Shown one piece after another: positions 1 through 6,973 of a stretch of 10,712 nucleotides of DNA. This stretch comes from Lentimicrobiaceae bacterium (lineage in GTDB: Bacteria > Bacteroidota > Bacteroidia > Bacteroidales > SKPS01): the NCBI GenBank assembly GCA_007119395.1, contig SKPS01000093.1, positions 1-10,712 of the forward strand. Direction: 5' to 3'. The translations under genes and the position numbers were made by a program. Every line of letters starts with the position of its first letter. The stretch's first letter is position 1. The notes beneath the pieces were generated by a model. The model saw only the letters and a program-made list of their open reading frames with translations, was not told the origin of the DNA and did no database searches.

Positions 1-729
1 AGAGGGGTTGTTATTGGAAGCAGAACCTATGGAAAGGGACTGGTTCAGAAACCATATAACTTTCATGATGGTGCAGCCGTAAGGCTCACAATCGCCAGGT
101 ATTACACACCGCTGGGCCGTTCAATCCAACGACCTTATGACCAGGGAAGAGAAAGGTATTATGAGGAGCTCAACGAGAAGATCCGGCAAGGAGTGTATTC
201 TGTTGTTGACAGTGCCGACTTCCCCGATTCTTTGCGCTTTGTGACGCCCGGAGGGAAAGTTGTTTTCGGTGGAGGTGGCATTATGCCAGATATCATTGTT
301 CCCGCTGATACCACCGGCAACTCCAGCTTCACATCAGCTCTCAGGAGAAGAAGCATGTACAACAGGTTCCTACTCGAGCATATCGGAGCTGCAAAAGACT
401 CTCTCCAAACACTGTATCCTGACGCTCAAACCTTTGTGAGCGTTTCAGGCCAAAACCACGATGCACTGAAACCGTTCCTCCACTTTGCGCAACATCAAGG
501 CATTGATGTTCCAGACACACTAAGCCAGGAACAAATCACCCATATCGACAGACATCTCAGGGCTACCCTTGGCAGGCTCTTGTTTGGCCAACAGGCCCTG
601 TGGATGGTACAAAGTGAACATGACCCAATGATTCTTACAGCAGTAGACGTGATCTCTGATATCAAATCAGCCAGTCGGTTTCGGCTCTTCCGTAGTAGCC
701 AGGAGGAAGAGACAGAAGAGGAACTGTGA
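1..729 (+). CDS. S41 family C-terminal processing peptidase (3' part only)
   Basis: The frame is open from the first base, so the gene starts left of the window; 242 residues are visible. The sequence begins in the protease core: RGVVIGSRTYGKGLVQ at residues 1-16 matches the S41 (Ctp/Tsp) segment in which the lysine of GKGxVQ (K12 here) is the general base of the Ser-Lys dyad. The nucleophilic serine normally lies about 25 residues upstream and is therefore outside the window. The family feature YYTPxGRSIQ follows at 35-44, then a GGIMPDI segment near 92-98 typical of the family. The C-terminal region (about 105-242) is a helical extension ending in a strongly acidic tail (EEETEEEL). Family knowledge: these are periplasmic or envelope proteases that trim or degrade proteins from their C-termini. 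The signal peptide and PDZ domain cannot be seen. The family call is confident; the physiological substrate is unknown. Confidence 0.9.
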   Translation, partial: RGVVIGSRTYGKGLVQKPYNFHDGAAVRLTIARYYTPLGRSIQRPYDQGRERYYEELNEKIRQGVYSVVDSADFPDSLRFVTPGGKVVFGGGGIMPDIIVPADTTGNSSFTSALRRRSMYNRFLLEHIGAAKDSLQTLYPDAQTFVSVSGQNHDALKPFLHFAQHQGIDVPDTLSQEQITHIDRHLRATLGRLLFGQQALWMVQSEHDPMILTAVDVISDIKSASRFRLFRSSQEEETEEEL

Positions 730-754
730 TTTTATAATCCGAAGTAAAGAGGGG

Positions 755-786
755 TTTGGCTGTTTCAAAAAAATCTTTTAGGTTTG
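755..786 (+). promoter_or_regulatory. Bacteroidetes-type sigma-70 promoter for the DHOD-like gene
   Basis: TTTG at 755-758 and TAGGTTTG at 779-786 are separated by exactly 20 nt. This is a full match to the Bacteroidetes primary-sigma consensus (-33 TTTG, -7 TAnnTTTG, spacing 19-21). Transcription would start near 792-795, giving an A-rich leader of about 60 nt. A Shine-Dalgarno-like AAGGA lies at 844-848, 8 nt before the ATG at 857. The position, between the protease stop and the next start, suggests the two genes are transcribed separately. Confidence 0.75.
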
Positions 787-856
787 TTAGCGAAAAAATC
801 GATTGGGAGCCATCATTGAAAATCATTAAAAATCACCATAAAAAAGGAATCACCAA

Positions 857-1846
857 ATGACAAATCTTGCCACCACTTACATGGGATTAACGTTAAAGAA
901 CCCTCTTATTGCAGGGAGTTCTGGATTAACCAATTCTGCCACCAAGATCATCGAAATAGCGGAGGCAGGAGCAGGTGCTGTTGTACTCAAATCATTGTTT
1001 GAGGAGCAGATCCGTTATGATATCAGCAAAGCGTTAACCGCGGACCAGGAATCGACAAGTTATTATCCAGAGGCAATGGATTACATTGGCAACTACAGCA
1101 AAGACCATAAAGTGGGTGGCTATCTGGATCTGATCCGGGAAGCAAAACGTTCTGTTGACATCCCCATTATTGCAAGTATTAACTGTATCTCGGCCTCTGA
1201 ATGGGTAAGTTTTGCACGCCGTATTGAGGAGGCTGGTGCTGATGCGCTGGAGCTGAATGTATTTATTCTCCCCTCCGACCCAAAGCATACTGCAGCTGAC
1301 AACGAAAAGGTGTATTTTGATCTCGTAGAGTCTGTTTTAAAGCAGGTAACCATACCGGTATCGCTGAAGATCAGTTATCACTTTTCAGGGCTGGCACACC
1401 TGGCGCGACAGTTAAGCTGGACAGGGATTAAAGGGCTGGTATTGTTCAACCGCTTCTTCTCTCCTGATATTGATATTCAAAACCTGAAGGTGACTGCCAG
1501 CAACGTGTTCAGCACGCCTGAGGAGCTTCCCGTCTCACTGCGTTGGGTTGCGTTGCTTAGTGATCACCTCCACTGCGACATCAGTGCCACCACAGGGATA
1601 CATGATGGCAAGGCCATGATCAAACAGCTTCTTGCAGGTGCTGCCACTGTGCAGGTTGCGTCTGTTCTTTACAAAGAGGGGTTTGGAAGGATCACCACCA
1701 TGCTTAATGATCTGGAAACATGGATGCAACAACACCATTACGAAAGCATCGGTGATTTCAAAGGAAAGCTCAGTTATAAATCAACAGAAAACCCTGCTGC
1801 GTATGAGCGTGTTCAGTTCATGAAGCATTTTGCAGGTATTGAATAG
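857..1846 (+). CDS. dihydroorotate dehydrogenase-like flavoprotein
   Basis: 329 aa, complete, with an AAGGA ribosome binding site 8 nt upstream of the ATG. The protein aligns along its length with FMN-binding dihydroorotate dehydrogenases: NPLIAGSSG (15-23), the lysine of LKS (K45) and the lysine of LKIS (K171) at positions used for flavin and substrate contact, TTGIHDG (245-251) and GAATVQVAS (261-269) of the phosphate-binding barrel end, and IGDFKGKL (298-305), the common C-terminal signature. The loop that in true class 1 enzymes reads NxSCPN reads NVFILPS here (134-140). The catalytic base cysteine is thus replaced by isoleucine and no serine substitutes for it. This fits the group annotated as 'dihydroorotate dehydrogenase-like protein' rather than PyrD proper. 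An oxidoreductase with FMN in a TIM barrel is a safe call; the substrate is unknown, and a role in pyrimidine synthesis should not be assumed. Confidence 0.85.
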   Translation: MTNLATTYMGLTLKNPLIAGSSGLTNSATKIIEIAEAGAGAVVLKSLFEEQIRYDISKALTADQESTSYYPEAMDYIGNYSKDHKVGGYLDLIREAKRSVDIPIIASINCISASEWVSFARRIEEAGADALELNVFILPSDPKHTAADNEKVYFDLVESVLKQVTIPVSLKISYHFSGLAHLARQLSWTGIKGLVLFNRFFSPDIDIQNLKVTASNVFSTPEELPVSLRWVALLSDHLHCDISATTGIHDGKAMIKQLLAGAATVQVASVLYKEGFGRITTMLNDLETWMQQHHYESIGDFKGKLSYKSTENPAAYERVQFMKHFAGIE

Positions 1847-1913
1847 CACGATGGAATAGCCCGTGAGTTTTCCTTCGGGAGGCCTTCATCAGCATACAAG
1901 AGTGGTGCATATA

Positions 1914-2615
1914 TCAGGGCTCTGAGAAAAAGTCGGGGAATAGCAATTCAGCGAGTTCCCTTACGCACCCATGTCCACCGGGTGTTTTTAACACCAGGTC
2001 GGCGTGCTTCTTGACAGTTTTTGCCGCATCGGCCGGTGCTGCACTCAAACCTACCCGCTTCATCACAGCCAGGTCGTTAATATCATCACCAATATACACT
2101 GTCTCCTCAGGAGTGATTTCGCTCTTGCTTAACCATGACTCCAGAACATCCCATTTCTTCTCCTGCCCGGTGTAATAATGGCTTACACCCAACATCTCAG
2201 CCCTCGACTTAATCAGTGTACGGTTGAAGCCATGGCTCAACATGCCGGTTCTGACACCGTTCTTTTCAAGACGCATGATGGCCATGCCATCTTTTGCATT
2301 GTACTTCTTGATTTCCAGTCCACTGTCTGTATAATACATCCCTGCATCGGTCAGTACACCATCCACATCCATCACAAACATTTTCAGTGAGTGATTTAAT
2401 TGCTCAAACCGAGAAAGGTCGTTTCGCAGCAATTCGTCGATGTTGCGACCCAGGGCATCGGCGATCAACATCAGTTGTTCAGGAGACGGTGAGGCATTTC
2501 CGGTGACCAGTTGAAAGATGGTTTCATGGGAGATGCCCAGGGAGGCATAAAAGTCCTCTTCATCTCTCTGCTCGCCCCTGAGAAGGTATTTAATATTGCT
2601 AAAAAGGTAATGCAT
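1914..2615 (-). CDS. KdsC-type HAD phosphatase with N-terminal XRE-like HTH domain
   Basis: 233 aa. Residues about 76-227 form a class C0 HAD phosphatase like KdsC (3-deoxy-D-manno-octulosonate 8-phosphate phosphatase, LPS Kdo synthesis). Motif I is MDVDGVLTD with nucleophile D83 and acid D85, motif II S127, the motif III lysine is K153 or K154, motif IV is GDDIND (176-181), and the C-terminal loop is GGHGCVRE (213-220). Residues about 1-65 are extra compared with the roughly 170-190 aa usual for KdsC. They read as an XRE/Cro-type helix-turn-helix: SLGISHETIFQLVTGN then PEQLMLIADALGRNIDELL. The start lies 3 nt after the DAHP synthase stop, so the two are co-transcribed and probably translationally coupled; no clear ribosome binding site is visible. 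The specificity position after motif II (TGR in E. coli KdsC) reads SHG. The phosphatase fold is secure; Kdo8P as substrate is a reasonable default, but a related 2-keto-3-deoxy sugar phosphate is possible. Confidence 0.82.
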   Translation of the reverse strand: MHYLFSNIKYLLRGEQRDEEDFYASLGISHETIFQLVTGNASPSPEQLMLIADALGRNIDELLRNDLSRFEQLNHSLKMFVMDVDGVLTDAGMYYTDSGLEIKKYNAKDGMAIMRLEKNGVRTGMLSHGFNRTLIKSRAEMLGVSHYYTGQEKKWDVLESWLSKSEITPEETVYIGDDINDLAVMKRVGLSAAPADAAKTVKKHADLVLKTPGGHGCVRELAELLFPDFFSEP

Positions 2616-2618
2616 TGA

Positions 2619-3614
2619 TCAGAATATGTTTCTATTGAGTGCTTTGGCCAGGTTTGTCAGTTGAAGGAACAGTTGCCTGAACTGTTCGTGGCTTAGTTGC
2701 TGTGCGGCATCAGACATGGCATGATCGGGTCTTGGGTGCACTTCAATCAAAAGCCCTTCCACTCCCATGGCCATACAGGCCAGGGCGAGATCCGGTACGC
2801 CATATCGGAATCCGATGGCATGACTTGGATCAAGTACTACCGGAAGGTTGGTGTTGGCTTTTAACCAGGCGGCACCGCATAAATCGAGCGTGAAGCGTGT
2901 CTTGGTTTCAAAGGTACGGATCCCCCTTTCGCACAAGAGCACATTGGAGTTTCCACCTGAGAGAACAAACTCTGCTGCCTGAACAAACTCCTGCAATGTG
3001 GTTCCAAACCCTCTCTTAATAAGCACCGGCTTGGTGGTTTTACCACACTTCCGAAGAATCCCATGGTCGTACATCGCCTTGGCTCCCACCTGAATGATAT
3101 CGGCCACTGCAATCACTTCATCAACGTGGGTTGCGTCACGCACCTCGGTGATGATTTTCACCCCATAGGTGGCTCTCATCTCATCGAGCAGCTCCAACCC
3201 CTTTTTTCCCAACCCCTGGAACGAGTAAGGGGATGTTCTGGGCTTATAACTTCCTGCCCGTAAAATGGAAAGACCCAGCTCTTTCACCAGCTTCGCTGAA
3301 GCCACAATCTGTTTCTTTGACTCAACAGAGCAAGGGCCTGTGATTACAGCCGTATTCGACAGGCCACGCCCCACCTCACTATCCGCCATAAGGATGTTGC
3401 GCCCGGGATGATACGAAGCAGATGCAAGCTGAATGTCACTCTCCATTACATAGTACCGATCGGTCAGTTTCTCCAACTCATCAGGCAATGCCTTTAGTGA
3501 TGCAGGTGCTACCAAAACCACCTCTTCGTTGATGGTAACCTTAACAGCGTGAAGCGATTGTATCAGGTCATTCAACCCGCTCTCATCAACTCCTCTCTTC
3601 AGATGTATAATCAT
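2619..3614 (-). CDS. aroF: 3-deoxy-7-phosphoheptulonate (DAHP) synthase, type I-beta
   Basis: 331 aa, close to the length of the Thermotoga maritima type I-beta enzyme (338 aa). It condenses phosphoenolpyruvate and erythrose 4-phosphate to DAHP, the first step of the shikimate pathway, in the cytoplasm. Residues 1 to about 68 look like the ferredoxin-like regulatory domain that gives allosteric feedback control in this subclass. The catalytic barrel shows GPCSVES (93-99), KPRTSP (124-129, which separates DAHP synthase from Kdo8P synthase with its KANRS-type motif), KRGF (200-203), CERGIRTFE (228-236), DPSH (262-265) and IEVHP (290-294). The predicted metal ligands C95, H265, E291 and D302 are all present. 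The usual GARNxQN segment reads GAKAMYD (177-183), a divergence worth noting. The gene is followed after 3 nt by the HAD phosphatase. The upstream gap of 97 bp to the FkbM gene contains one -7-like element. The symbol aroF is used in the broad sense; aroG or aroA are also used for this family. Confidence 0.93.
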   Translation of the reverse strand: MIIHLKRGVDESGLNDLIQSLHAVKVTINEEVVLVAPASLKALPDELEKLTDRYYVMESDIQLASASYHPGRNILMADSEVGRGLSNTAVITGPCSVESKKQIVASAKLVKELGLSILRAGSYKPRTSPYSFQGLGKKGLELLDEMRATYGVKIITEVRDATHVDEVIAVADIIQVGAKAMYDHGILRKCGKTTKPVLIKRGFGTTLQEFVQAAEFVLSGGNSNVLLCERGIRTFETKTRFTLDLCGAAWLKANTNLPVVLDPSHAIGFRYGVPDLALACMAMGVEGLLIEVHPRPDHAMSDAAQQLSHEQFRQLFLQLTNLAKALNRNIF

Positions 3615-3647
3615 AATGAATTGCTCTTGACGTAACTATATCATCCT

Positions 3648-3670
3648 AACAAAACAGCAATGATTTTGTT
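3648..3670. repeat. 7-bp inverted repeat in the DAHP synthase leader
   Basis: AACAAAA (3648-3654) and TTTTGTT (3664-3670) are perfect inverted copies separated by 9 nt. They lie between a -7-like element and the DAHP synthase start, where an operator or a weak leader hairpin could act. It is AT-rich, so a chance occurrence is possible. Confidence 0.3.
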
Positions 3671-3688
3671 ATTTCCGTTTCAAGCCGG

Positions 3689-3696
3689 CAAAGATA
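3689..3696 (-). promoter_or_regulatory. candidate -7 element upstream of DAHP synthase
   Basis: The minus strand reads TATCTTTG, an exact match to the Bacteroidetes -7 consensus TAnnTTTG, about 75 nt upstream of the DAHP synthase ATG. No TTTG lies at the expected 19-21 nt spacing (the nearest is only 11 nt away), so the match is partial. The DAHP synthase-phosphatase pair could have its own promoter here, or be read from the FkbM gene upstream. Confidence 0.3.
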
Positions 3697-3711
3697 GCCA
3701 TTGTTAACAAA

Positions 3712-4446
3712 TCACACCACCCCTGGCGATGCGATGAAGTAGTATTCTGTGTTATTGATGTAGTGATCTGAGAACTCTTTTTCAGAGAGGGGTGTGCTTC
3801 CATTGCAGAATGACTTCAGGGTATAGAGCTGATAACCAGGGATGCCTTTGAGGAAAGCATAGAGGTCTGATGGGTCTGTTTTATAGTATTCACTGGCACC
3901 TAACCCACATTCAAACACAATGGCCGGCCGACATCTCCGAAGAAGCTGTTGGGCACCTTTCATCACATCAAACTCGCCACCCTCCACATCAATTTTAATA
4001 AAAGCGATATCGTGGTGTTCAGGCACAATATCATCCAAACGCTTTGCTTTAACGGCAATGATCTCTACATCGGGCTTGGCTACGTCATATTTCCTCTCTT
4101 TGATTCCGCTGTATGCAGGGGCATTTTTTACATGCCTGAAGTTCACCTCCCCTTCGGCTGACGAGAGGGCGTAAGGAAACACCTTGACCTCATCCCCAAA
4201 CCTCTTTACAAGCTCTTTATAGAAACCGGGAATGGGCTCAAAAGCGTAATGCTGCCCATCGGGTGCCAACGTCAGCATCTGCTCAAGAATCTCCCCCTTA
4301 TGACAACCCACATCAATGCAATTGGATCCCCTGCTAATCAAACGTCGCATAATACGCTCCGTCATCCTGTCATATCGCAGATTTTGCGAAATATCAAGAT
4401 GAAAAAACCTCAACGACTTTCGAATCACATGGCGAAATCTCTTCAT
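3712..4446 (-). CDS. FkbM family SAM-dependent methyltransferase
   Basis: 244 aa, complete. The Rossmann-fold motif I reads CIDVGCHKGE (43-52), binding S-adenosylmethionine; the acidic residue of motif II is E70 in YAFEP. The FkbM signature FIKIDVEGGEFDVMKGA lies at 149-165. The N-terminal 40 residues are basic and partly helical but are not a signal peptide, so a cytoplasmic enzyme is expected. Family knowledge: FkbM enzymes O-methylate sugars and small molecules and often occur in polysaccharide or lipopolysaccharide loci. No glycosyltransferase is visible here to fix the substrate. A GAGG ribosome binding site 7 nt before the ATG and a good promoter candidate support the start. It is transcribed divergently from the secreted-protein cluster, and in the same direction as the DAHP synthase and phosphatase genes 97 bp downstream. 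The family call is sure; the substrate is unknown. Confidence 0.9.
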   Translation of the reverse strand: MKRFRHVIRKSLRFFHLDISQNLRYDRMTERIMRRLISRGSNCIDVGCHKGEILEQMLTLAPDGQHYAFEPIPGFYKELVKRFGDEVKVFPYALSSAEGEVNFRHVKNAPAYSGIKERKYDVAKPDVEIIAVKAKRLDDIVPEHHDIAFIKIDVEGGEFDVMKGAQQLLRRCRPAIVFECGLGASEYYKTDPSDLYAFLKGIPGYQLYTLKSFCNGSTPLSEKEFSDHYINNTEYYFIASPGVV

Positions 4447-4473
4447 GCAGCAACCTCAATTAATATCAATTTG

Positions 4474-4505
4474 CAAAACTACCGATATTTTTTTCAAGTA
4501 TTCAA
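4474..4505 (-). promoter_or_regulatory. candidate Bacteroidetes promoter for the FkbM methyltransferase
   Basis: On the minus strand TAGTTTTG (plus coordinates 4474-4481) matches TAnnTTTG exactly. ATTG with its TTG at 4503-4505 lies 21 nt upstream, a near match to TTTG. Transcription would start about 20 nt before the FkbM ATG at 4446. Confidence 0.5.
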
Positions 4506-4514
4506 TCATCGTTT

Positions 4515-4530
4515 ACAACGATTTCGTTGT
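4515..4530. repeat. 16-bp dyad in the divergent intergenic region
   Basis: ACAACGA (4515-4521) and TCGTTGT (4524-4530) are perfect inverted copies with a 2-nt centre, forming a near-palindrome. It sits between the divergent FkbM and secreted-protein genes, just upstream of the FkbM promoter candidate, a position expected for an operator. It is followed on the plus strand by a T-rich run, but no plus-strand gene lies upstream, so a terminator role is unlikely. Confidence 0.4.
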
Positions 4531-4571
4531 TCTTTTTGTCTGAACAATGATAATATTTTATTTTTTTGATT

Positions 4572-4579
4572 TAACTTTG
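4572..4579 (+). promoter_or_regulatory. candidate -7 element for the secreted-protein cluster
   Basis: TAACTTTG matches the Bacteroidetes -7 consensus TAnnTTTG. A T-rich stretch precedes it, but no TTTG is found at 19-21 nt spacing (one lies 33 nt upstream). If used, it would give a leader of about 130 nt before the ATG at 4719, long enough to hold the hairpin at 4617-4642. Confidence 0.35.
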
Positions 4580-4616
4580 GTACCCATTTCCAGTCATAGA
4601 GATGGTTTCTTAGATG

Positions 4617-4642
4617 ACGGAAGGGTTTAAAAAAGCTTCCGT
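4617..4642 (+). repeat. inverted repeat / possible leader hairpin before the cluster
   Basis: ACGGAAG (4617-4623) and CTTCCGT (4636-4642) are perfect 7-bp inverted arms around a 12-nt A-rich loop. It falls in the predicted 5' leader of the first secreted-protein gene and could form an RNA hairpin. There is no U-tract directly after it, so it is not a classical terminator. Confidence 0.35.
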
Positions 4643-4718
4643 AAGGCTAAAAACACAACAATGGCAAACATATCTCACAAGTTTGATCTATTCAAAACCA
4701 TTAACCACATCCCAACCT

Positions 4719-6920
4719 ATGAAGCGATTTTTACTTTTATTGAGTCTGGCATTTTTTACGGTTACGGGCATCTATGGCGGTCATTTCCTTGGGGGTGAGA
4801 TTACCTGGGAGTGCACATCGGTAGGGCATTATCGGTTCACCTTGGTGTTGTACCGGGAGTGTCATGGTGCATCTTTACCACACCCCACTTTCCCCGGGCA
4901 GGTATTGATGCGGTCAAATGCACCCGGTTTTCATCATACCATTTTGCACCGGGTTGCTTCGGAAGAGATTACGCCACAGTGCGGATGTCCGGGTGGTATT
5001 TCCTATTCTTGTGGAGATTCTCTCGGGCAGCCGGGTACCGGCTCCATGGAGCGGATGGTTTACACCAGTGACATCTCCTACCCCAACGGCCTGCCGCTCA
5101 CAGGCACTCCTCCTGAGTCGGGATGGTGGTTTGGTTATGGCGACTGTTGCAGGGCCGAGAACAGCAATATCACCTTTCCGGCAAACACCACTTTTCTTGT
5201 GCGTGCCTACATGTTTCCTTATAAAGGGAGAGATGTGAAGCTCTGTTATGATAACTCCCCCGTATTTGCAGAGATACCCGCACCGGTCTTCTGTGCCGGA
5301 CAACCCTCTACGTACCTCCCTTTTGGATATGACCCTGATGGCGATTCATTGGCTTATGACTGGGTACATTCCCTCTATAATCACATCACCCATGCCATTC
5401 AATCTTATCAACCGGGTTACTCGTTCGACTCTCCTCTGCCCAACCTGCAGCACGATTCCCTGAATGTGCCTGCCACCATGCACCCCCAAACAGGAGAGGT
5501 CAGCTTCACCTCACATACCACCGGATCATTTGCTACAGTCACTCGCATCAGCTCATATAAAAACGGCATCCGGACTGCGGCGGTATACCGTGAAATACCA
5601 TTTATCATTCTTGATTGCGACCAGAACACCCCTCCCACTGTCAACACCGATTTGCAGTATACCCCGGGATCCACCTCACAATACCGTGCTGCGGTTACAG
5701 CAGGGGACTCTGTTAGCATCGGGATCTGGGCCAGTGATCCGGACCTGTGCCACAACACAACGGTGAATCAGGAGATGTTGCTGTACGCCCATAGCCCTCA
5801 ATTCGGAAACCTTTTAACCGACACGGTTTGCGCAACACCACCCTGCGCAACAATCTACCCTTCGCAAGGCGCTGCCTCACCGCTCATCATGACGCAACAC
5901 CACTTCACACACCTCACCTGGCAAACCAGCTCACAACACCTCAGCCTGCGTGATGGGTTGTTTGAAACAACCACTTACAGCTTCTTCTTGTATGTCTTAG
6001 ACAACCACTGTCCGGTACCGGGCATGAGGCAAATAGAGATAGTGCTTGATGTAATTCCATCAGCAACCAACAGAGCACCCGAGGTCGTATGTCTGAAGGT
6101 ACTGCCAGGCGGTGATGTAGACATTCGCTGGGAAACGTTTGATACTGCAGCTGGCCCCTTTGGTGGGTACCGGCTTATGGGGTCCACCATGGCAGCCGGA
6201 CCATATATCAACCTGTACAACTCCTCTCACCTTACCGATACTACATTCCAGCACCAGGGTGTTAACAGCAAGATGACCCCACTCCACTATTATCTGCTCG
6301 TAGACCATCAAAACCAACCCGTTAACCCCGCTACCCCTGCCGGGGTCGCCTCAACCATTCATCTCTCTGTACAACCCCTGACCGCAACAGGGCTGGTGAA
6401 TCAACTGAGCTGGAATCCAACACACCCATATAACCAATTCTGGTTTAACCCGGTATTCGAAATCTACCGAAGTACTGATGCCGTACACTGGGATGTAATA
6501 GGAGCAACTATGCAGCATCATTTTACCGATACCATCCAACCGATAAACAGTCACCCTGCTATCTACTATAAAATCGAACAGCTAACGGTACTTCATGGCA
6601 TTGCCCTGGAATGTCGATCAATATCCAATGTAGCCGTTGCACAGATCGTTGATACTGATATACCAGATTCTCACACCGCCAACTTTACACTCTATCCCAA
6701 TCCGGCTGGTGATTTTATCACCCTCATCCCACACCACCTGACGGGTAAGTTTACCATTGAGATTTTCAGCCTGACCGGACAGAGGCTCAACAGCAGGCAA
6801 TACACAATCAACCACAATGAGGCCATTACATTAGACATCTCCTCACTATCACCCGGAATATACATGGTGCACCTTGCCGGCGAGACCTATTTAAAAACCC
6901 ATAAGCTGGTGGTCCAATAG
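4719..6920 (+). CDS. secreted T9SS-sorted multidomain protein, paralog 1
   Basis: 733 aa from the ATG at 4719, which directly begins a signal peptide (MKRFLLLLSLAFFTVTGIYG, about 1-20). The in-frame ATG at 4614 would place 35 hydrophilic residues before it and is rejected. The N-terminal module (about 21-305) carries GGEITWEC (25-32), YREC (45-48), CGCPGG (88-93), CCR (143-145), LCYDNSP (175-181) and DPDGDSL (205-211), a DxDGD-type calcium-binding-like loop. At least nine cysteines are shared with the other two copies. A second module (about 310-447) contains DPDLC (340-344), CATPPCAT (371-378) and DNHCPVP (428-434). Two fibronectin-III-like modules follow (about 455-550 and 551-642). The C-terminus has TLYPNPAGDFITL then LSPGIYMVHL (658-719), the T9SS type A sorting domain. 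Secretion through the outer membrane by T9SS and surface attachment or release is inferred. It resembles the large 'gliding motility-associated' extracellular proteins of Bacteroidota. The function is unknown. Confidence 0.88.
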   Translation: MKRFLLLLSLAFFTVTGIYGGHFLGGEITWECTSVGHYRFTLVLYRECHGASLPHPTFPGQVLMRSNAPGFHHTILHRVASEEITPQCGCPGGISYSCGDSLGQPGTGSMERMVYTSDISYPNGLPLTGTPPESGWWFGYGDCCRAENSNITFPANTTFLVRAYMFPYKGRDVKLCYDNSPVFAEIPAPVFCAGQPSTYLPFGYDPDGDSLAYDWVHSLYNHITHAIQSYQPGYSFDSPLPNLQHDSLNVPATMHPQTGEVSFTSHTTGSFATVTRISSYKNGIRTAAVYREIPFIILDCDQNTPPTVNTDLQYTPGSTSQYRAAVTAGDSVSIGIWASDPDLCHNTTVNQEMLLYAHSPQFGNLLTDTVCATPPCATIYPSQGAASPLIMTQHHFTHLTWQTSSQHLSLRDGLFETTTYSFFLYVLDNHCPVPGMRQIEIVLDVIPSATNRAPEVVCLKVLPGGDVDIRWETFDTAAGPFGGYRLMGSTMAAGPYINLYNSSHLTDTTFQHQGVNSKMTPLHYYLLVDHQNQPVNPATPAGVASTIHLSVQPLTATGLVNQLSWNPTHPYNQFWFNPVFEIYRSTDAVHWDVIGATMQHHFTDTIQPINSHPAIYYKIEQLTVLHGIALECRSISNVAVAQIVDTDIPDSHTANFTLYPNPAGDFITLIPHHLTGKFTIEIFSLTGQRLNSRQYTINHNEAITLDISSLSPGIYMVHLAGETYLKTHKLVVQ

Positions 6921-6973
6921 CATGGGCTACTGCCATCATTTTTTTTGATCAAACCACAATAAAACACATTGAC

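Noticed and set aside
1867..1890. Possible terminator hairpin (TTTCC-TTCG-GGAGG) between the convergent genes
   Set aside because: The stem is 5 bp with two G-T pairs around a TTCG loop and has no T-tract on either strand; too weak to call, though the convergent position would suit a terminator.
4249..4569. 106-aa plus-strand frame over the FkbM 5' end and intergenic region
   Set aside because: Most of it is antisense to the conserved methyltransferase Rossmann motif; no domain is seen, and it ends in AT-rich non-coding sequence.
4614..4718. In-frame 35-residue N-terminal extension of paralog 1
   Set aside because: The extension is hydrophilic and would bury the clear signal peptide that starts at 4719; its first codon also lies at the foot of the leader hairpin. 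The two other paralogs start right at their signal peptides.
4914..5303. 129-aa antisense open frame inside paralog 1
   Set aside because: It overlaps a well-supported conserved coding region on the other strand, has no recognisable domain, and its composition is typical of a shadow frame.
6921..6973. T8 run with ATCA/TGAT arms in the gap between paralogs 1 and 2 as a terminator
   Set aside because: The arms are only 4 bp and flank the T run rather than preceding it, so it does not have terminator form.
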